Below are positions 38,622 through 48,932 of a stretch of 64,000 nt of DNA, piece after piece. The stretch comes from Planctomycetota bacterium (GTDB lineage: Bacteria > Planctomycetota > UBA1135 > GCA-002686595). The stretch covers positions 118,340 to 182,339 of the forward strand of contig JAPKBR010000001.1 in the NCBI GenBank assembly GCA_028823345.1, read 5' to 3'. The stretch's first letter is position 1; each line of letters starts with the position of its first letter. Below the pieces are notes generated by a model that was not told the DNA's origin, searched no databases, and was given only the letters and a program-made list of their open reading frames with translations. The translations under genes were made by a program, and so were the position numbers.

Positions 38622-39605
38622 TCAATCCAGGTGACACGCCAGGCTGCGATCACCCTTCTGCAGCAATTCCGGCACCTGGTGCGAGCAGCGGTCGCCGGAA
38701 ACCTCGTGGGCCTGGTGGCAGCGGGGGTGGAAGGGGCAGCCCGATGGGGGATTGAGCGGGGAGGGCACATCCCCTCGCAACACGATTCGCTCCCGGGTGC
38801 GTTCGATCTCGGGGTCGGGGTAGGGCACGGCTGAGAGCAGGGCCTTGGTGTAGGGATGGGATGGATTCTTGAAGATCTCTTCCCGGGGGGCCTCTTCCAC
38901 CAGGCGCCCCAGGTACATCACCGCGATTCGGTCGCACAGGTGGCGTACCACCGCCAGATCGTGGGCGATGAACAGGTAAGCCAAGTCAAAGCGCTCGCGC
39001 AGTTCCGCAAGCAGGTTGACGATCTGAGCCTGGATCGAAACATCCAGGGCACTGACCGGCTCATCGCAGACGATCAGGTCCGGTTCCGAGGCAAGGGCAC
39101 GGGCGATGCCGATGCGTTGGCGCTGGCCCCCTGAGAACTCATGGGGATAGCGCTGCACATGGCGCGGGTTCAAGCCCACCGCTTCGAGCAGGGCCAAGAC
39201 CCTTAGGCGTCGTTCCCTGCGCCGGCCCAGGCCAAAGAGGGCCAGGGGTTCGTCCAGGATCTGAGCCACGGTCTGGCGCGGATCCAGGGAAGCATAGGGG
39301 TCCTGGAAAATCATTTGGATCTTGCGCCGGTAGGGCAGCCATCCCCGGCGTGAAAGGGTGGTGAGCTCGACCCCCTCATAGCGCACGCTGCCACTTGTGG
39401 CCGGGTGCAGGCCCACGATGGTGCGCGCGCAGGTGCTCTTGCCGCAACCTGATTCTCCGACCAGCCCGAGGCTCACGCCCCGCTCGATGTTGAAGGACAC
39501 TCCGTCCACCGCGCGCAGGTGCTGTTGGGCGTTTCCCAGGAAGGTGCGCGGCCCCACGGGAAAGTGCTTGGTCAAGTTTTGGACTTCGAGGAGGGGGCGG
39601 GTCAT
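38622..39605 (-). CDS. oligopeptide ABC transporter ATP-binding protein, OppF-type
   Basis: GESGCGKSTCARTIVG, FSGGQRQRIGIARALASEPDLIVCDEPVSALDVSIQAQ; start ATG at 39605 overlapping the OppD stop. Confidence 0.93.
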   Translation of the reverse strand: MTRPLLEVQNLTKHFPVGPRTFLGNAQQHLRAVDGVSFNIERGVSLGLVGESGCGKSTCARTIVGLHPATSGSVRYEGVELTTLSRRGWLPYRRKIQMIFQDPYASLDPRQTVAQILDEPLALFGLGRRRERRLRVLALLEAVGLNPRHVQRYPHEFSGGQRQRIGIARALASEPDLIVCDEPVSALDVSIQAQIVNLLAELRERFDLAYLFIAHDLAVVRHLCDRIAVMYLGRLVEEAPREEIFKNPSHPYTKALLSAVPYPDPEIERTRERIVLRGDVPSPLNPPSGCPFHPRCHQAHEVSGDRCSHQVPELLQKGDRSLACHLD

Positions 39606-40612
39606 GGGCGGGCCTCCGCACTGTCTGCCTCTGCACTGTCTGGCGAGGCATAAAGGGGACAGGCATTGCTGCGGCCTGGGACTCCTGAGGCCAGGAGTTC
39701 TGGCCGTTCGGATTTGCACTCCACCTGAACGTTGGGGCATCGGGGAGCAAAGGCGCAACCCGGGGGCATCTCAGCCAGGTCCGGGGGGGTGCCGGGAATG
39801 GAAGACATTTTTTGGGAGGTGTCCGAGTCCAATCGGGGCACGCTGGAGAGCAGGCCCTGGGTATAGGGGTGGTGGGGGTTCTTGAACAACTGGTGCGTGG
39901 GTCCCTCTTCCACGATGCGCCCCGCATACATCACCGCCACCCGGTCAGCGGTACCCGCAACCACTCCCAAGTCATGGGTGACCAAGATGATTGCGGTGCC
40001 GTGGCGGCGTTGGACCTCCGCCATTAGCTCCAGGATCTGAGCCTGAATGGTCACATCCAAGGCTGTGGTGGGTTCGTCTGCCAAGAGCAGTCGAGGCTCG
40101 CACAAGAGTCCCATAGCGATCATCACCCGCTGGCGCATGCCACCGGACAATTCGTGAGGGTATTGGGCCAAACGACTTTCCGGTTCCGAAAGGCCCACTT
40201 CCCCAAGGCCTACGGCGGCGAGGCGCAGGGCTTCCGAGTGACTCTTGCCCTTGTGCAACTCCAATACCTCGGTCATCTGGCGACCGATGGTGAGAAGCGG
40301 ATTGAGGGAGGTCATGGGGTCCTGGAAAATCATCGAGATCCGGTTTCCCCGAACCTTTCGCAGCTCTGGCTCCGAGAGGGCCGAGATTTCCTGGCCGTCA
40401 AAATGGACCTGACCGGTCATGACCCCGGGGGGCGAGGGGATCAGCCCCAGGAGCGCCAGGTTGGTGACACTCTTGCCTGATCCTGACTCGCCTACCAGGC
40501 CGAGGGTTTCGCCCTCTTCCATGTCAAACGAGATTCCGTCCACGGCGCGCACGGTGCCGTGGTGTGTTTCAAAGCGCACCGCTAGGTTTTTGACAGAGAG
40601 GAGGGGCATCAA
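39602..40612 (-). CDS. oligopeptide ABC transporter ATP-binding protein, OppD-type
   Basis: [61 protein letters not shown]. Confidence 0.93.
   Translation of the reverse strand: MMPLLSVKNLAVRFETHHGTVRAVDGISFDMEEGETLGLVGESGSGKSVTNLALLGLIPSPPGVMTGQVHFDGQEISALSEPELRKVRGNRISMIFQDPMTSLNPLLTIGRQMTEVLELHKGKSHSEALRLAAVGLGEVGLSEPESRLAQYPHELSGGMRQRVMIAMGLLCEPRLLLADEPTTALDVTIQAQILELMAEVQRRHGTAIILVTHDLGVVAGTADRVAVMYAGRIVEEGPTHQLFKNPHHPYTQGLLSSVPRLDSDTSQKMSSIPGTPPDLAEMPPGCAFAPRCPNVQVECKSERPELLASGVPGRSNACPLYASPDSAEADSAEARP
39613..39642. repeat. 15-bp tandem duplication (cctcYgcactgtctg x2) encoding DSAEA repeat in OppD C-terminus
   Basis: Read directly; protein ends [14 protein letters not shown]. Confidence 0.9.
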
Positions 40613-41736
40613 TCTTTGCCTCGCATTTTAGGATCCAAGGCGTCGCGTAAGCCATCACCCAAGACGTTGAGGGCGAGCAGGGTGCAGCCCATGGCCAGGG
40701 CGGGAAAGATCACCACCCACCAGTGAATCCGCAGGGGATTGATCGCGCTGGTACCGTCCACGGCGATCAGGCCCCAGGAAACCCGGGGAGGCTCGACTCC
40801 CAGGCCCAAGAACGACAAGAATGCCTCAAAGAGCATGACAGCGGGGATCGTCAGGGTCAGGTAGACGATCACGATGCTGAGCACGTTGGGGACAATGTGC
40901 TTGCACAGAATATGAAAGGTCGAGGCACCCATTACCCGCGCTGCTTGCACGAACTCTGCGTGCTTGAGACTCAGCACCTGGCCGCGCACCACCCGCGCCA
41001 TGGTCAGCCAAAAGACCGCACCGATCACCAGGTAAAACACCTTTTCCCGGTCGAGGCCCCATTCTTCCTCCAGCACTTGACGGTAATCCCCAATCAGGGT
41101 GATCAGGAAGATGACCACAAAGATGAAGGGGATCGAATACAGAATATCCACCGTGCGCATCATCAGGTTGTCGATGCGGCCTCCCACGAGGCCCGAAAAG
41201 GCCCCATAGAAAACCCCGATCACCAATGAGCAGAGGGCGGCAGCAAGGGAAACCAAAATCGAGGTGCGCGAACCCCAGACGATGCGTGAAAGCAAATCCC
41301 GGCCCAGGTGGTCCGTGCCCAGCCAATGGCCGGTTTGCCAGGAGCCAAAGATCATGCGGCGCAGAGAGATAAGCCCGTGGTCGAGGCTGGATAGCTCCCA
41401 GTAGTCCTTTTCTATTTGGCGGGCCACAAGGGCTGAGTCCGCTTCGGGGTCAAGGGCCGCTAGGTAGTTCCCGTCGCCTCCGTCCAATGTGGGCGCGTGA
41501 AGGGTTATGTCCAGGTTGGAACGCACTGGGGAGCGCAGGGGCAAGAGCGGTGCCAGGAATGACAGCAAGCCGAACCCAATCAAAAACACCATGGCGTACC
41601 AGGAAGGGCGATTCCGCCGCAGCCGGCGTCCCGCGTCCTGCCAAAGGCTGATGCCCTTGTGCTCCTGTGCTTCGCGCAAGAGGCGCTCGGCGGTGGCATC
41701 GTCCAGATCAAAGCGCTTTGGATCGGCAGCGCTCAT
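40609..41736 (-). CDS. oligopeptide ABC transporter permease, OppC-type
   Basis: LGTDHLGRDLLSRIVWGSRTSILVSL, EFVQAARVMGASTFHILCKHIVPNVL. Confidence 0.93.
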   Translation of the reverse strand: MSAADPKRFDLDDATAERLLREAQEHKGISLWQDAGRRLRRNRPSWYAMVFLIGFGLLSFLAPLLPLRSPVRSNLDITLHAPTLDGGDGNYLAALDPEADSALVARQIEKDYWELSSLDHGLISLRRMIFGSWQTGHWLGTDHLGRDLLSRIVWGSRTSILVSLAAALCSLVIGVFYGAFSGLVGGRIDNLMMRTVDILYSIPFIFVVIFLITLIGDYRQVLEEEWGLDREKVFYLVIGAVFWLTMARVVRGQVLSLKHAEFVQAARVMGASTFHILCKHIVPNVLSIVIVYLTLTIPAVMLFEAFLSFLGLGVEPPRVSWGLIAVDGTSAINPLRIHWWVVIFPALAMGCTLLALNVLGDGLRDALDPKMRGKD

Positions 41737-42713
41737 GCTTCCTCCGCCAGGTCAATGCGCGGATCGAGCAGGGTGTAGGCCAAATCCACCACAGTGTTCA
41801 TGCTGTAGACCAGCACCGTGTAGAGGATGGTGACTCCCATGGCCAGGGTGTAGTCCCGGTTCGAAGCGGAGTTCACAAAGTGTGACCCAAGACCAGGGAT
41901 GAAGAAGATGCGCTCGATGACGAGGCTGCCGGTGAGAATGCCCGCGGTGGCGGGGCCGAGGTAACTGACCACCGGAAGCAGGCCGCCCTTCAAGGCATGG
42001 CGCAGAACCACCGTGCGCGGGGAGAGTCCCTTGGCCTGGGCTGTGCGAATATGATCCTGGGAAAGGGCCTCCAACATGCCCGTGCGGGTCAAGCGCGCCA
42101 GATAGGCCGCATAAACCAAACCGAGGCAAAAGCCTGGCAAGAGCATCTCCTTGATGGAGCCCCAGCCCGCCACTGGCAAGAGGGGGATCATGAAAACAAA
42201 GATGATGATCAAGAACCCTGCGATCACAAAATTGGGCAGGGCAATACCGCCCGTAGCGGCGAGGCGCAAGGCTAGATCGACTCCCGATCCACGCCGCAGG
42301 GCCGAAGCGATGCCCGTGGAGACTCCAAGGGCAAGTGCCCACATCATGCTCACCACCCCAAGCAGGGCGCTGATCGGCAAGGCCTGACCGATGATGTCGT
42401 TGACGGTGAAATCCCGGTAGCGGAAGGATGGACCAAAGTCCCCGGAGAGCACGCCGCCCAAGATCTTCTCTTGGGTGCCACCCAGGCCTCGCTCGTCCAA
42501 GTTGAAGGGCCCGGTGTAGTGCAGGAACTGCTTCCAGAGGGGCCAGTCCAAGTGATAGCGCGCTTGGATGTTGGCTTCGATGGCGGGTTCAAGAGCGCGC
42601 TCCGTGTCAAAGGGGCCGCCCTTGACGTTCTTCATCAAGAAGAACGAGACGCTCATGACCACCGTCATGGTGACTACAAACCACATCAAGCGTCGAAAAA
42701 GGAAACGAATCAT
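41733..42713 (-). CDS. oligopeptide ABC transporter permease, OppB-type
   Basis: RLTRTGMLEALSQDHIRTAQAKGLSPRTVVLRHALKGGLLPVVSYLGP; IERIFFIPGLGSHFVNSASNRDY. Confidence 0.93.
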   Translation of the reverse strand: MIRFLFRRLMWFVVTMTVVMSVSFFLMKNVKGGPFDTERALEPAIEANIQARYHLDWPLWKQFLHYTGPFNLDERGLGGTQEKILGGVLSGDFGPSFRYRDFTVNDIIGQALPISALLGVVSMMWALALGVSTGIASALRRGSGVDLALRLAATGGIALPNFVIAGFLIIIFVFMIPLLPVAGWGSIKEMLLPGFCLGLVYAAYLARLTRTGMLEALSQDHIRTAQAKGLSPRTVVLRHALKGGLLPVVSYLGPATAGILTGSLVIERIFFIPGLGSHFVNSASNRDYTLAMGVTILYTVLVYSMNTVVDLAYTLLDPRIDLAEEA

Positions 42714-44827
42714 TGCTGTTGGCGCTCCCTGAGCTGGGCCGGGCTATAGAGACCTTCGGGTGGTCCGTGGGGGGCGACGGTTTCGAACTCTTCGGGATAG
42801 TTGGCGCGCTTTTCCGCCAATTCTGCGTCATCCATCCAGTACCAGAACTTGGGGAAGTGCTCGTCGAGCACGTTTTCCGAGTTGCCCCCGAGGCGCGGGG
42901 CGGTCAGGTTCTGGGTCACATAGTAGTAGATCGGCAGGATCGGCATTTCATCAAGCAGTAGCGCCTCGGCCTCGCCCAAAAACTGAAGCCTGCGCTGGGG
43001 GTCTAGCTCCGCGCCCGCCGCTTTCACCAGCCGGTCGTACTCGGGATTGCCCCAGCCTGTCTTGTTGTTTTCTCCGCCGGTGACGAACATGTCGATGAAC
43101 GTGTTGGGGTCCGCGTAGTCCCCGATCCAAGCCGAGCGCGAGACCTGAAAGCGCAGGTTCTGCTGGGTGTCGAGGTACACCTTCCACTCCTCGTTGCGTA
43201 GCTTGGTCCGGATGCCCAACTCGTCCTGCCAAGCAAGGGCAATGACCTGAGCGATGCTGGAGTGGGCTTCGGATGTGTTGTAGTGGATTTCCACCGGGGG
43301 AAAGTCCTTGCCGTCCGGATAGCCCGCGGCGGCGAGCAGCATGCGGGCTTCCTCGGGGCTGCCCATGTTCATGCTGGGGGGGGCATAGGCACCGATCCCC
43401 GAGGGCGTCAAACTGCTGGCGGGTACCTGACCCATCTTCATGACTTTGTCGCAGATGTCTTGGCGCGGAATGACCATGGACAGTGCTTGGCGAACGCGCA
43501 CATCGTCATAGGGGGGCTGATTTACGTTGACCCGGTAAAAGTAGGTGCCCAGGTAGGGCGTGGGTTGAAAGTCTTCGCGCCCCCAGAGTTCTTGAACCAC
43601 ATTGGTGTTGACCCGGTCGATGGCGTCGCAGCCCCCGGTGAGGTACATGTTCAACATGGTGGAATCCTGTTCGATGGCCAGGATGTCGATGGAGTTCATG
43701 GCCACGTTGTCCGCGTCCCAGTAGGTCTCGTTCTTGGCCAGACGGATACGGTCGTTGACCCGGCGCTCGATCAGTTTGAAGGGTCCGTTGGTGACGATGT
43801 TCTCCGCCCGCAGCCATTCGATCTCCCAGCGGTCAGGCCAGCGCTCCTGGGCTTCTTTGATGTTGCGCCGGTTCACCGGGAAAGTAGGGTAGAAGCCGGT
43901 TAGATCGAGAAAGTAGGGGGTGGGGGAGTTGAGGGTCACGTGCAGGGTGTGGCTGTCCGTGGTCCAAATTTTGAGGTGCTTGGGGTCAGCCACCTCGGCC
44001 CGGTAGGTGGCCCCATCGAGGAGCGCGCCGTTTGCGTGGGCCGCGTTCCAATCGGATTCTGTGAGCGAGCCCTTGAGGAACCAGCCGCTCTCGTCATCTG
44101 ATTCCAGGCCGTAACAGCGGGCAAGGGTGTCGGCGGCGGAAGTGGGGGCGTTTGTGTTGATCGCGGGATTGGTGAGCGAAAAGGCCAGGGTCCAGGATTG
44201 GTCCCCGGCGTGGATGGTGGGTTTCTGCGCGGGATTGCTCGGGAGGGTGATACTTACTTCGCCGGTGATGTGCTCAAGCAGATAGCCGTGTAAGCCCACT
44301 TTGACCTGGCCGTCACTGGTTCGCTGGTACCAGAGGCCTCCGGTGGGGCTGGCGTCGAAGGAGCGGTCTTCCGGCTGACGTGTGTATTGGCGAGCACCCG
44401 CCACGTACCACAATTGGTATGCGTAGTAGGACGCGGTGAGAGGGTGCAGAAACCGGCGCCAGGAATAAATCCAATCTTCCGCCGTGAGCTCGTCCCCATT
44501 GGTCCACTGGGCGCCCCGGCGAATGTGAAAGGTCCAGGTCAACCCGTCCTCGCTCACTTCCCAGGACTCGGCGCTACCCGGAAGAGGTTCGAGGGTTTTT
44601 GGGTGCTTGACGATCAAGCCTTCGAAGATCGCTCGCAGGACCCGGCCCTCTGGAACGCCCGTGACGGTCGCGGGGTCGAGAGTTTGAACTTCGCTGCCAT
44701 TGTTCATCACATAGTCCGCAGGTTCGAGGCTAGCGCCCCGGGTGAGGACCAGCGCGCCGGCAAAGACGAGGCCCAGCAGCAGCGTTGCCAGGACATGACG
44801 CGAGGGGAGGGTGGGGACGATGGCCAT
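42710..44827 (-). CDS. oligopeptide ABC transporter substrate-binding protein, OppA-type
   Basis: NNGSEVQTLDPATVTGVPEGRVLRAIFEGLIVKHPKTLEPLPGSAESWEVSEDGLTWTFHIR; start at MAIVPTL inferred. Confidence 0.92.
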   Translation of the reverse strand: MAIVPTLPSRHVLATLLLGLVFAGALVLTRGASLEPADYVMNNGSEVQTLDPATVTGVPEGRVLRAIFEGLIVKHPKTLEPLPGSAESWEVSEDGLTWTFHIRRGAQWTNGDELTAEDWIYSWRRFLHPLTASYYAYQLWYVAGARQYTRQPEDRSFDASPTGGLWYQRTSDGQVKVGLHGYLLEHITGEVSITLPSNPAQKPTIHAGDQSWTLAFSLTNPAINTNAPTSAADTLARCYGLESDDESGWFLKGSLTESDWNAAHANGALLDGATYRAEVADPKHLKIWTTDSHTLHVTLNSPTPYFLDLTGFYPTFPVNRRNIKEAQERWPDRWEIEWLRAENIVTNGPFKLIERRVNDRIRLAKNETYWDADNVAMNSIDILAIEQDSTMLNMYLTGGCDAIDRVNTNVVQELWGREDFQPTPYLGTYFYRVNVNQPPYDDVRVRQALSMVIPRQDICDKVMKMGQVPASSLTPSGIGAYAPPSMNMGSPEEARMLLAAAGYPDGKDFPPVEIHYNTSEAHSSIAQVIALAWQDELGIRTKLRNEEWKVYLDTQQNLRFQVSRSAWIGDYADPNTFIDMFVTGGENNKTGWGNPEYDRLVKAAGAELDPQRRLQFLGEAEALLLDEMPILPIYYYVTQNLTAPRLGGNSENVLDEHFPKFWYWMDDAELAEKRANYPEEFETVAPHGPPEGLYSPAQLRERQQQ

Positions 44828-45310
44828 GAAGTGGGGACGAGGGGCTCGTCCGACCATAGTCGTACCACATTTGGTCCGGATGACGTGAGGACTTTTGGGT
44901 GGGAGGGTGCAACCCAGCCCCCCAAAAACCAAAGGGCAGTGGAAACGCCTCGGGCAGGACCATCCAAGGCCAGCGAAGGTGGGAGGCTTGCCCAGCTCTG
45001 AATTGCGAGGTCAAGGTTCGGCCAAGGGAAAGAGCCGTCATCAGTGAGCTGGGAGGCCTCCGTGCTGCGGATCCATGCCACCGATTTCACTACAGCCGTA
45101 GGTCCAAAAAGGCTGCGCAATCAAACCTCAGGGTCCTGTTGTCCTAGGAATCGTTCGCCCTTTAAAGAGCACCATTTCCGTCCCCGCTCCCGGTGCCCCT
45201 GCGCTCCCTTTGAACCCGTTTCAAGCCCCCCTTACCTCCCCCGTGAACCCTTGACGCTGACTCCCGGCCCCCGATACCCTGTCAGGCCTACAATTGCCCA
45301 AAACAAGCCC

Positions 45311-47383
45311 ATGCATATCGTCTACCGCGCCACTTTGACCGCCGTCCTCGTGACTCCCCTCATGGGGGCTCTTCTTGCCTCTCCCGCCCAGGAGCCAGAG
45401 GCCCAGGCCACTCTTGCGGACCAAAGTCTGGGGATACCCCAAAAGGGGCCGGCCCCGGTGGACGTCTTCCATCCGGACCGGGATCTCAATGCCACGCCCC
45501 TCTTTGGCGGGCGGGTCATTGTTCACAACGCATCGTTGCCCAAGCACATCAACTATGCGACCGAGAACTCGGCGTACACCCGACGCATGTTGCGTGAAGT
45601 GCACGAGACGCTTTTGGCCCAGGACTGGGAGGAGCACGAGATGCGTCCCCTTTTGGCCAAGAGTTGGAACACCGAGGATATGCTGGTGCTGAAGGACGGC
45701 GCAGCCGATGCTTTCCCCCTGGCGGTCACCGTGCGGGTGGCGAACCCGTCCACGGCAGAGGGCGCTCCTGAGCACGTGAAGGCCCAGGTGATCTATGGTC
45801 GCCTTGAAGACGGAGGCGAGAACTGGGTGGTGAGCGCAGATTCCGCAGGGCACCCCCTGGGGGCTGGCGGATCGGTGGAAGTTCCCAAAGCTGCGGTGGC
45901 TCGAGTGGAACTGGGCGCGGTGTTCAACTTTGTGCTACGGGAGGGCGTCCTGTGGCACCCGTCCGAGGGGCACCCGGCAGGGAGCCAAAGCCTCGATGCC
46001 CAGGATGTGGAGTTCTCCTGGTCGATCTACAGCAACAGTCATGTGGATTGCGACGAGAAGCGCTTTCAGTTTGAAAAGGTGACGGGCTGCGAGGTGATCG
46101 ATGACCTGCACCTGCGCTTTTTCTACGAGGCCCAGTACGCCTTTGCGGAGGCCACCATCGGTGACTCCATGACCGTTCTGCCGAGCCACATCTACAACCT
46201 TGCGGACGAGGACAACCAGGATCACAAACCGGAGTTCACCGAAGAAGAGCAGGCTGAGTGGATCAACAACAATCCCCACAACGCCCTCTGGATCGGTCTC
46301 GGTCCCTATCGCATCGTGTCTTACAACGACACTTACGTGGAGGCCGTGCGTTTCACCGATGAGGCGGGCAAGAGCCTCTACTTTGACGAGAGCAACGCTG
46401 GCTTCGTGGATACGATCCGCTGGCGTGTGATCGAAGACGACGAAACCGCCATGAACGCCCTCTTGAATGGGGAGCTGGACTTTTTTGAGCGGGTCAAGAG
46501 TGAGGACTACTTTGGCGCCCGAACCGAGAGTGAGGACTTCCAAGAGGACTTCTACAAGGGCTTCAAGTACGGCGGATCCTATGGCTACACCGGCTGGAAC
46601 ATGCTGCGGCCGCACCTCAAGGACTTGGCTGTGCGCAAGGCAATTGAGCTCTCCTTTGATATGGAGAAATATCGCCTAACCAACTACAAGGGGCTTGCGA
46701 ACCGCATTACCGGTCCATTCCCTTTTGGTGCAGCGGCCTACAATCACGAGGTTAAGCCCCGCGGCAAGGATGTGGAAGCGGCGATCGACTTGCTTGATGA
46801 TGCAGGTTGGTATGACCGGGACTTCGATGGTGTGCGTGATAAGAACGGCGTGGCGCTCTCGATTACCCTGAGCTACCCCTCGGGCAATGACGCTTCAAAA
46901 AACTTTGGCCTTGCCCTGCAAGAGTCCTTGGCCGAGTTGGAGATCGAGCTGAAGCTCGAGCAGCTCGAATGGGCCACGTTCCTTGACCGTATCAAGAAGC
47001 GCGAGTTCGATGCTTGTAACCTGGCCTGGGTACCGGACCTGGAGTCCGACCCGGAACAGGTCTGGCACTCCAAGTGGGGCGCGCCGGATGTGGAGGGCTC
47101 CAATAACTCGGCGGTGATGGATCCCTACGTGGATGAGCTGATTGCCAAAGGGCAGAATGAACTCGACTACAACAAGCGCCAAGGGATCTGGCAGGAGCTG
47201 CACCGTTACCTCTACGAGGAGATCGTGCCTTATCTGTTCATGTACAACATACCGCGCAAGTTTGCCATGACCCGCAAGCTACACGGATTCCAGGTGCTGG
47301 CGATTGACCCGGGTTATGTGATCCGTCGTTGGCACTACATCGACCCCAAGGTTGCGGGCACGCGCAAGACCCTGAACCGCTGA
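45311..47383 (+). CDS. oligopeptide ABC transporter substrate-binding protein (SBP_bac_5)
   Basis: Signal-like MHIVYRATLTAVLVTPLMGALLAS; MLRPHLKDLAVRKAIELSFDMEKYRLTNYKGLANRITGPFPFG. Confidence 0.88.
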   Translation: MHIVYRATLTAVLVTPLMGALLASPAQEPEAQATLADQSLGIPQKGPAPVDVFHPDRDLNATPLFGGRVIVHNASLPKHINYATENSAYTRRMLREVHETLLAQDWEEHEMRPLLAKSWNTEDMLVLKDGAADAFPLAVTVRVANPSTAEGAPEHVKAQVIYGRLEDGGENWVVSADSAGHPLGAGGSVEVPKAAVARVELGAVFNFVLREGVLWHPSEGHPAGSQSLDAQDVEFSWSIYSNSHVDCDEKRFQFEKVTGCEVIDDLHLRFFYEAQYAFAEATIGDSMTVLPSHIYNLADEDNQDHKPEFTEEEQAEWINNNPHNALWIGLGPYRIVSYNDTYVEAVRFTDEAGKSLYFDESNAGFVDTIRWRVIEDDETAMNALLNGELDFFERVKSEDYFGARTESEDFQEDFYKGFKYGGSYGYTGWNMLRPHLKDLAVRKAIELSFDMEKYRLTNYKGLANRITGPFPFGAAAYNHEVKPRGKDVEAAIDLLDDAGWYDRDFDGVRDKNGVALSITLSYPSGNDASKNFGLALQESLAELEIELKLEQLEWATFLDRIKKREFDACNLAWVPDLESDPEQVWHSKWGAPDVEGSNNSAVMDPYVDELIAKGQNELDYNKRQGIWQELHRYLYEEIVPYLFMYNIPRKFAMTRKLHGFQVLAIDPGYVIRRWHYIDPKVAGTRKTLNR

Positions 47384-47450
47384 TCCCGCTGCGAGCTCAT
47401 CGGGGCTAAGCCCAGGTTCTCAACGTCCCCTCAACCCCAAAGATCACCTC

Positions 47451-48932
47451 TTGCTGTCCTTCATTCTGCGGCGCCTCTTACTGATGGTGCCCACCACCCT
47501 GGGTATTGCCCTTGTGGTGTTCACCATTTTCCATGCTGCACCCGGGGATCCCGCCACGGTCATGATCGGCGCGGGTACCGGGGGCCAGCTGGGCCAGGAC
47601 ACGGACGTGGAGGGCATGGTGGAGAAGTTCCGCCGGGACCACGGCCTGGATCGGTCTCTGTTCGTTCAGTTCTTTGATTACGTGGGGCCTTTGAACTTGG
47701 ACCGGGACGGGATCCCATGGTTCTCGTCGCCGCACACCGAGCGTGCCACCCGTCAGGTGGAGTTGAGCGACGGGACCGAGATTGACGAGGGCAAGGTGAT
47801 GGCGATCGGTCATTTACCCAAGACCTCCGAAGAGGATGCGGAGCGCTTTGATGCTGCTCGAGTTGTGCTCAGCGACGATGAGGCTGGGGAGGCAGCCTGG
47901 AGCGCGGCGGTCAAGACACTCGCGGAGGGAGGCGATGAAGCGCGACCTGCTTTGCTTTCCGGGTTGCACCTGATCGCGGAGTCCGCAGCGACCCGCCAGG
48001 CGGGTATCGGGCGTTTGATCGGTGCCCTCGAAACCAACACCGGTGCGGAGTTTTCCGTGCCCAGGGAACGCCTCGAGGCGCTGGGGGATGTGGCTCGCAT
48101 CCGTGCGTGCTTTGCTTGGTACTTTGCCAACGGTGGCTTTCGTGTGCAGAACACCGGGGCTGATTGGTGGGGCGGATTGTTCGTGGGAGACCTGCGCCGG
48201 GAAATGCAATCCGGCCGCGAGGTGGGACCCGAGTTGGTCAAGCGTCTCAAGGTCACCGTGCCCCTGGCCTTGAGCTCGGTGCTCTTGAGTTATCTCTTTG
48301 CCTTACCCCTGGGGATTTTCAGCGCCCGGAACCATGGCAAGCGACGGGATGGACTGGTGACCATCGCCCTCTTTGTACTTTTTGCCATCCCTACCTTTTG
48401 GGCAGGCTTGATGCTGATCCTGACTTTTGGCAAGACCGGCTTGGACCTTTTGCCGGTGGTCGGACTGCACGACAAGGATGCAGCGGATTTAGGGTACTGG
48501 GCCTATGGCTGGGACACGGTGCTGCACTCTATCCTGCCGGTCTTGACCATGACCTACAGCAGCTTGGCTTACCTGTCGCGCCAAATGCGCGCGGGCATGA
48601 TGGACACCCTGCAGCAGGATTACATTCGCACGGCCCGGGCTAAGGGTTTGAGCGAAACCATGGTGATTTACAAGCACGCCCTGCGCAACTCGATGATCCC
48701 CGTGCTGACCCTCTTAGCCAGCGTGTTGCCGATCCTGATCGGAGGCTCGATCATCATTGAGAAGGTTTTTGATGTGCCCGGAATGGGCCGCTATGCCTTC
48801 GATGGTCTTCTTAAGCGCGACTTCAACATCATCATGGCCACCACGATCTTGGTGGGTGTCATGACTCAAGTAGGCATCCTGCTCTCGGACATCACCTATT
48901 CGATCGTCGACCCCCGAATTCGCAATGAGTGA
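47451..48932 (+). CDS. ABC transporter permease, OppB-type, with ~160-170 aa insertion after TM1
   Basis: TTG start; FILRRLLLMVPTTLGIALVVFTIFHAAPGDPA, QMRAGMMDTLQQDYIRTARAKGLSETMVIYKHALRNSMIPVL, IIEKVFDVPGMG. Confidence 0.9.
   Translation: MLSFILRRLLLMVPTTLGIALVVFTIFHAAPGDPATVMIGAGTGGQLGQDTDVEGMVEKFRRDHGLDRSLFVQFFDYVGPLNLDRDGIPWFSSPHTERATRQVELSDGTEIDEGKVMAIGHLPKTSEEDAERFDAARVVLSDDEAGEAAWSAAVKTLAEGGDEARPALLSGLHLIAESAATRQAGIGRLIGALETNTGAEFSVPRERLEALGDVARIRACFAWYFANGGFRVQNTGADWWGGLFVGDLRREMQSGREVGPELVKRLKVTVPLALSSVLLSYLFALPLGIFSARNHGKRRDGLVTIALFVLFAIPTFWAGLMLILTFGKTGLDLLPVVGLHDKDAADLGYWAYGWDTVLHSILPVLTMTYSSLAYLSRQMRAGMMDTLQQDYIRTARAKGLSETMVIYKHALRNSMIPVLTLLASVLPILIGGSIIIEKVFDVPGMGRYAFDGLLKRDFNIIMATTILVGVMTQVGILLSDITYSIVDPRIRNE

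Noticed and set aside
43262-43903. 213-aa plus-strand ORF antisense to oppA
   Set aside because: Composition typical of a shadow frame; no motif, and the OppA frame is unambiguous.
44828-45310. Specific operator palindrome in the divergent opp intergenic region
   Set aside because: No convincing inverted repeat or known binding-site consensus could be identified by eye.
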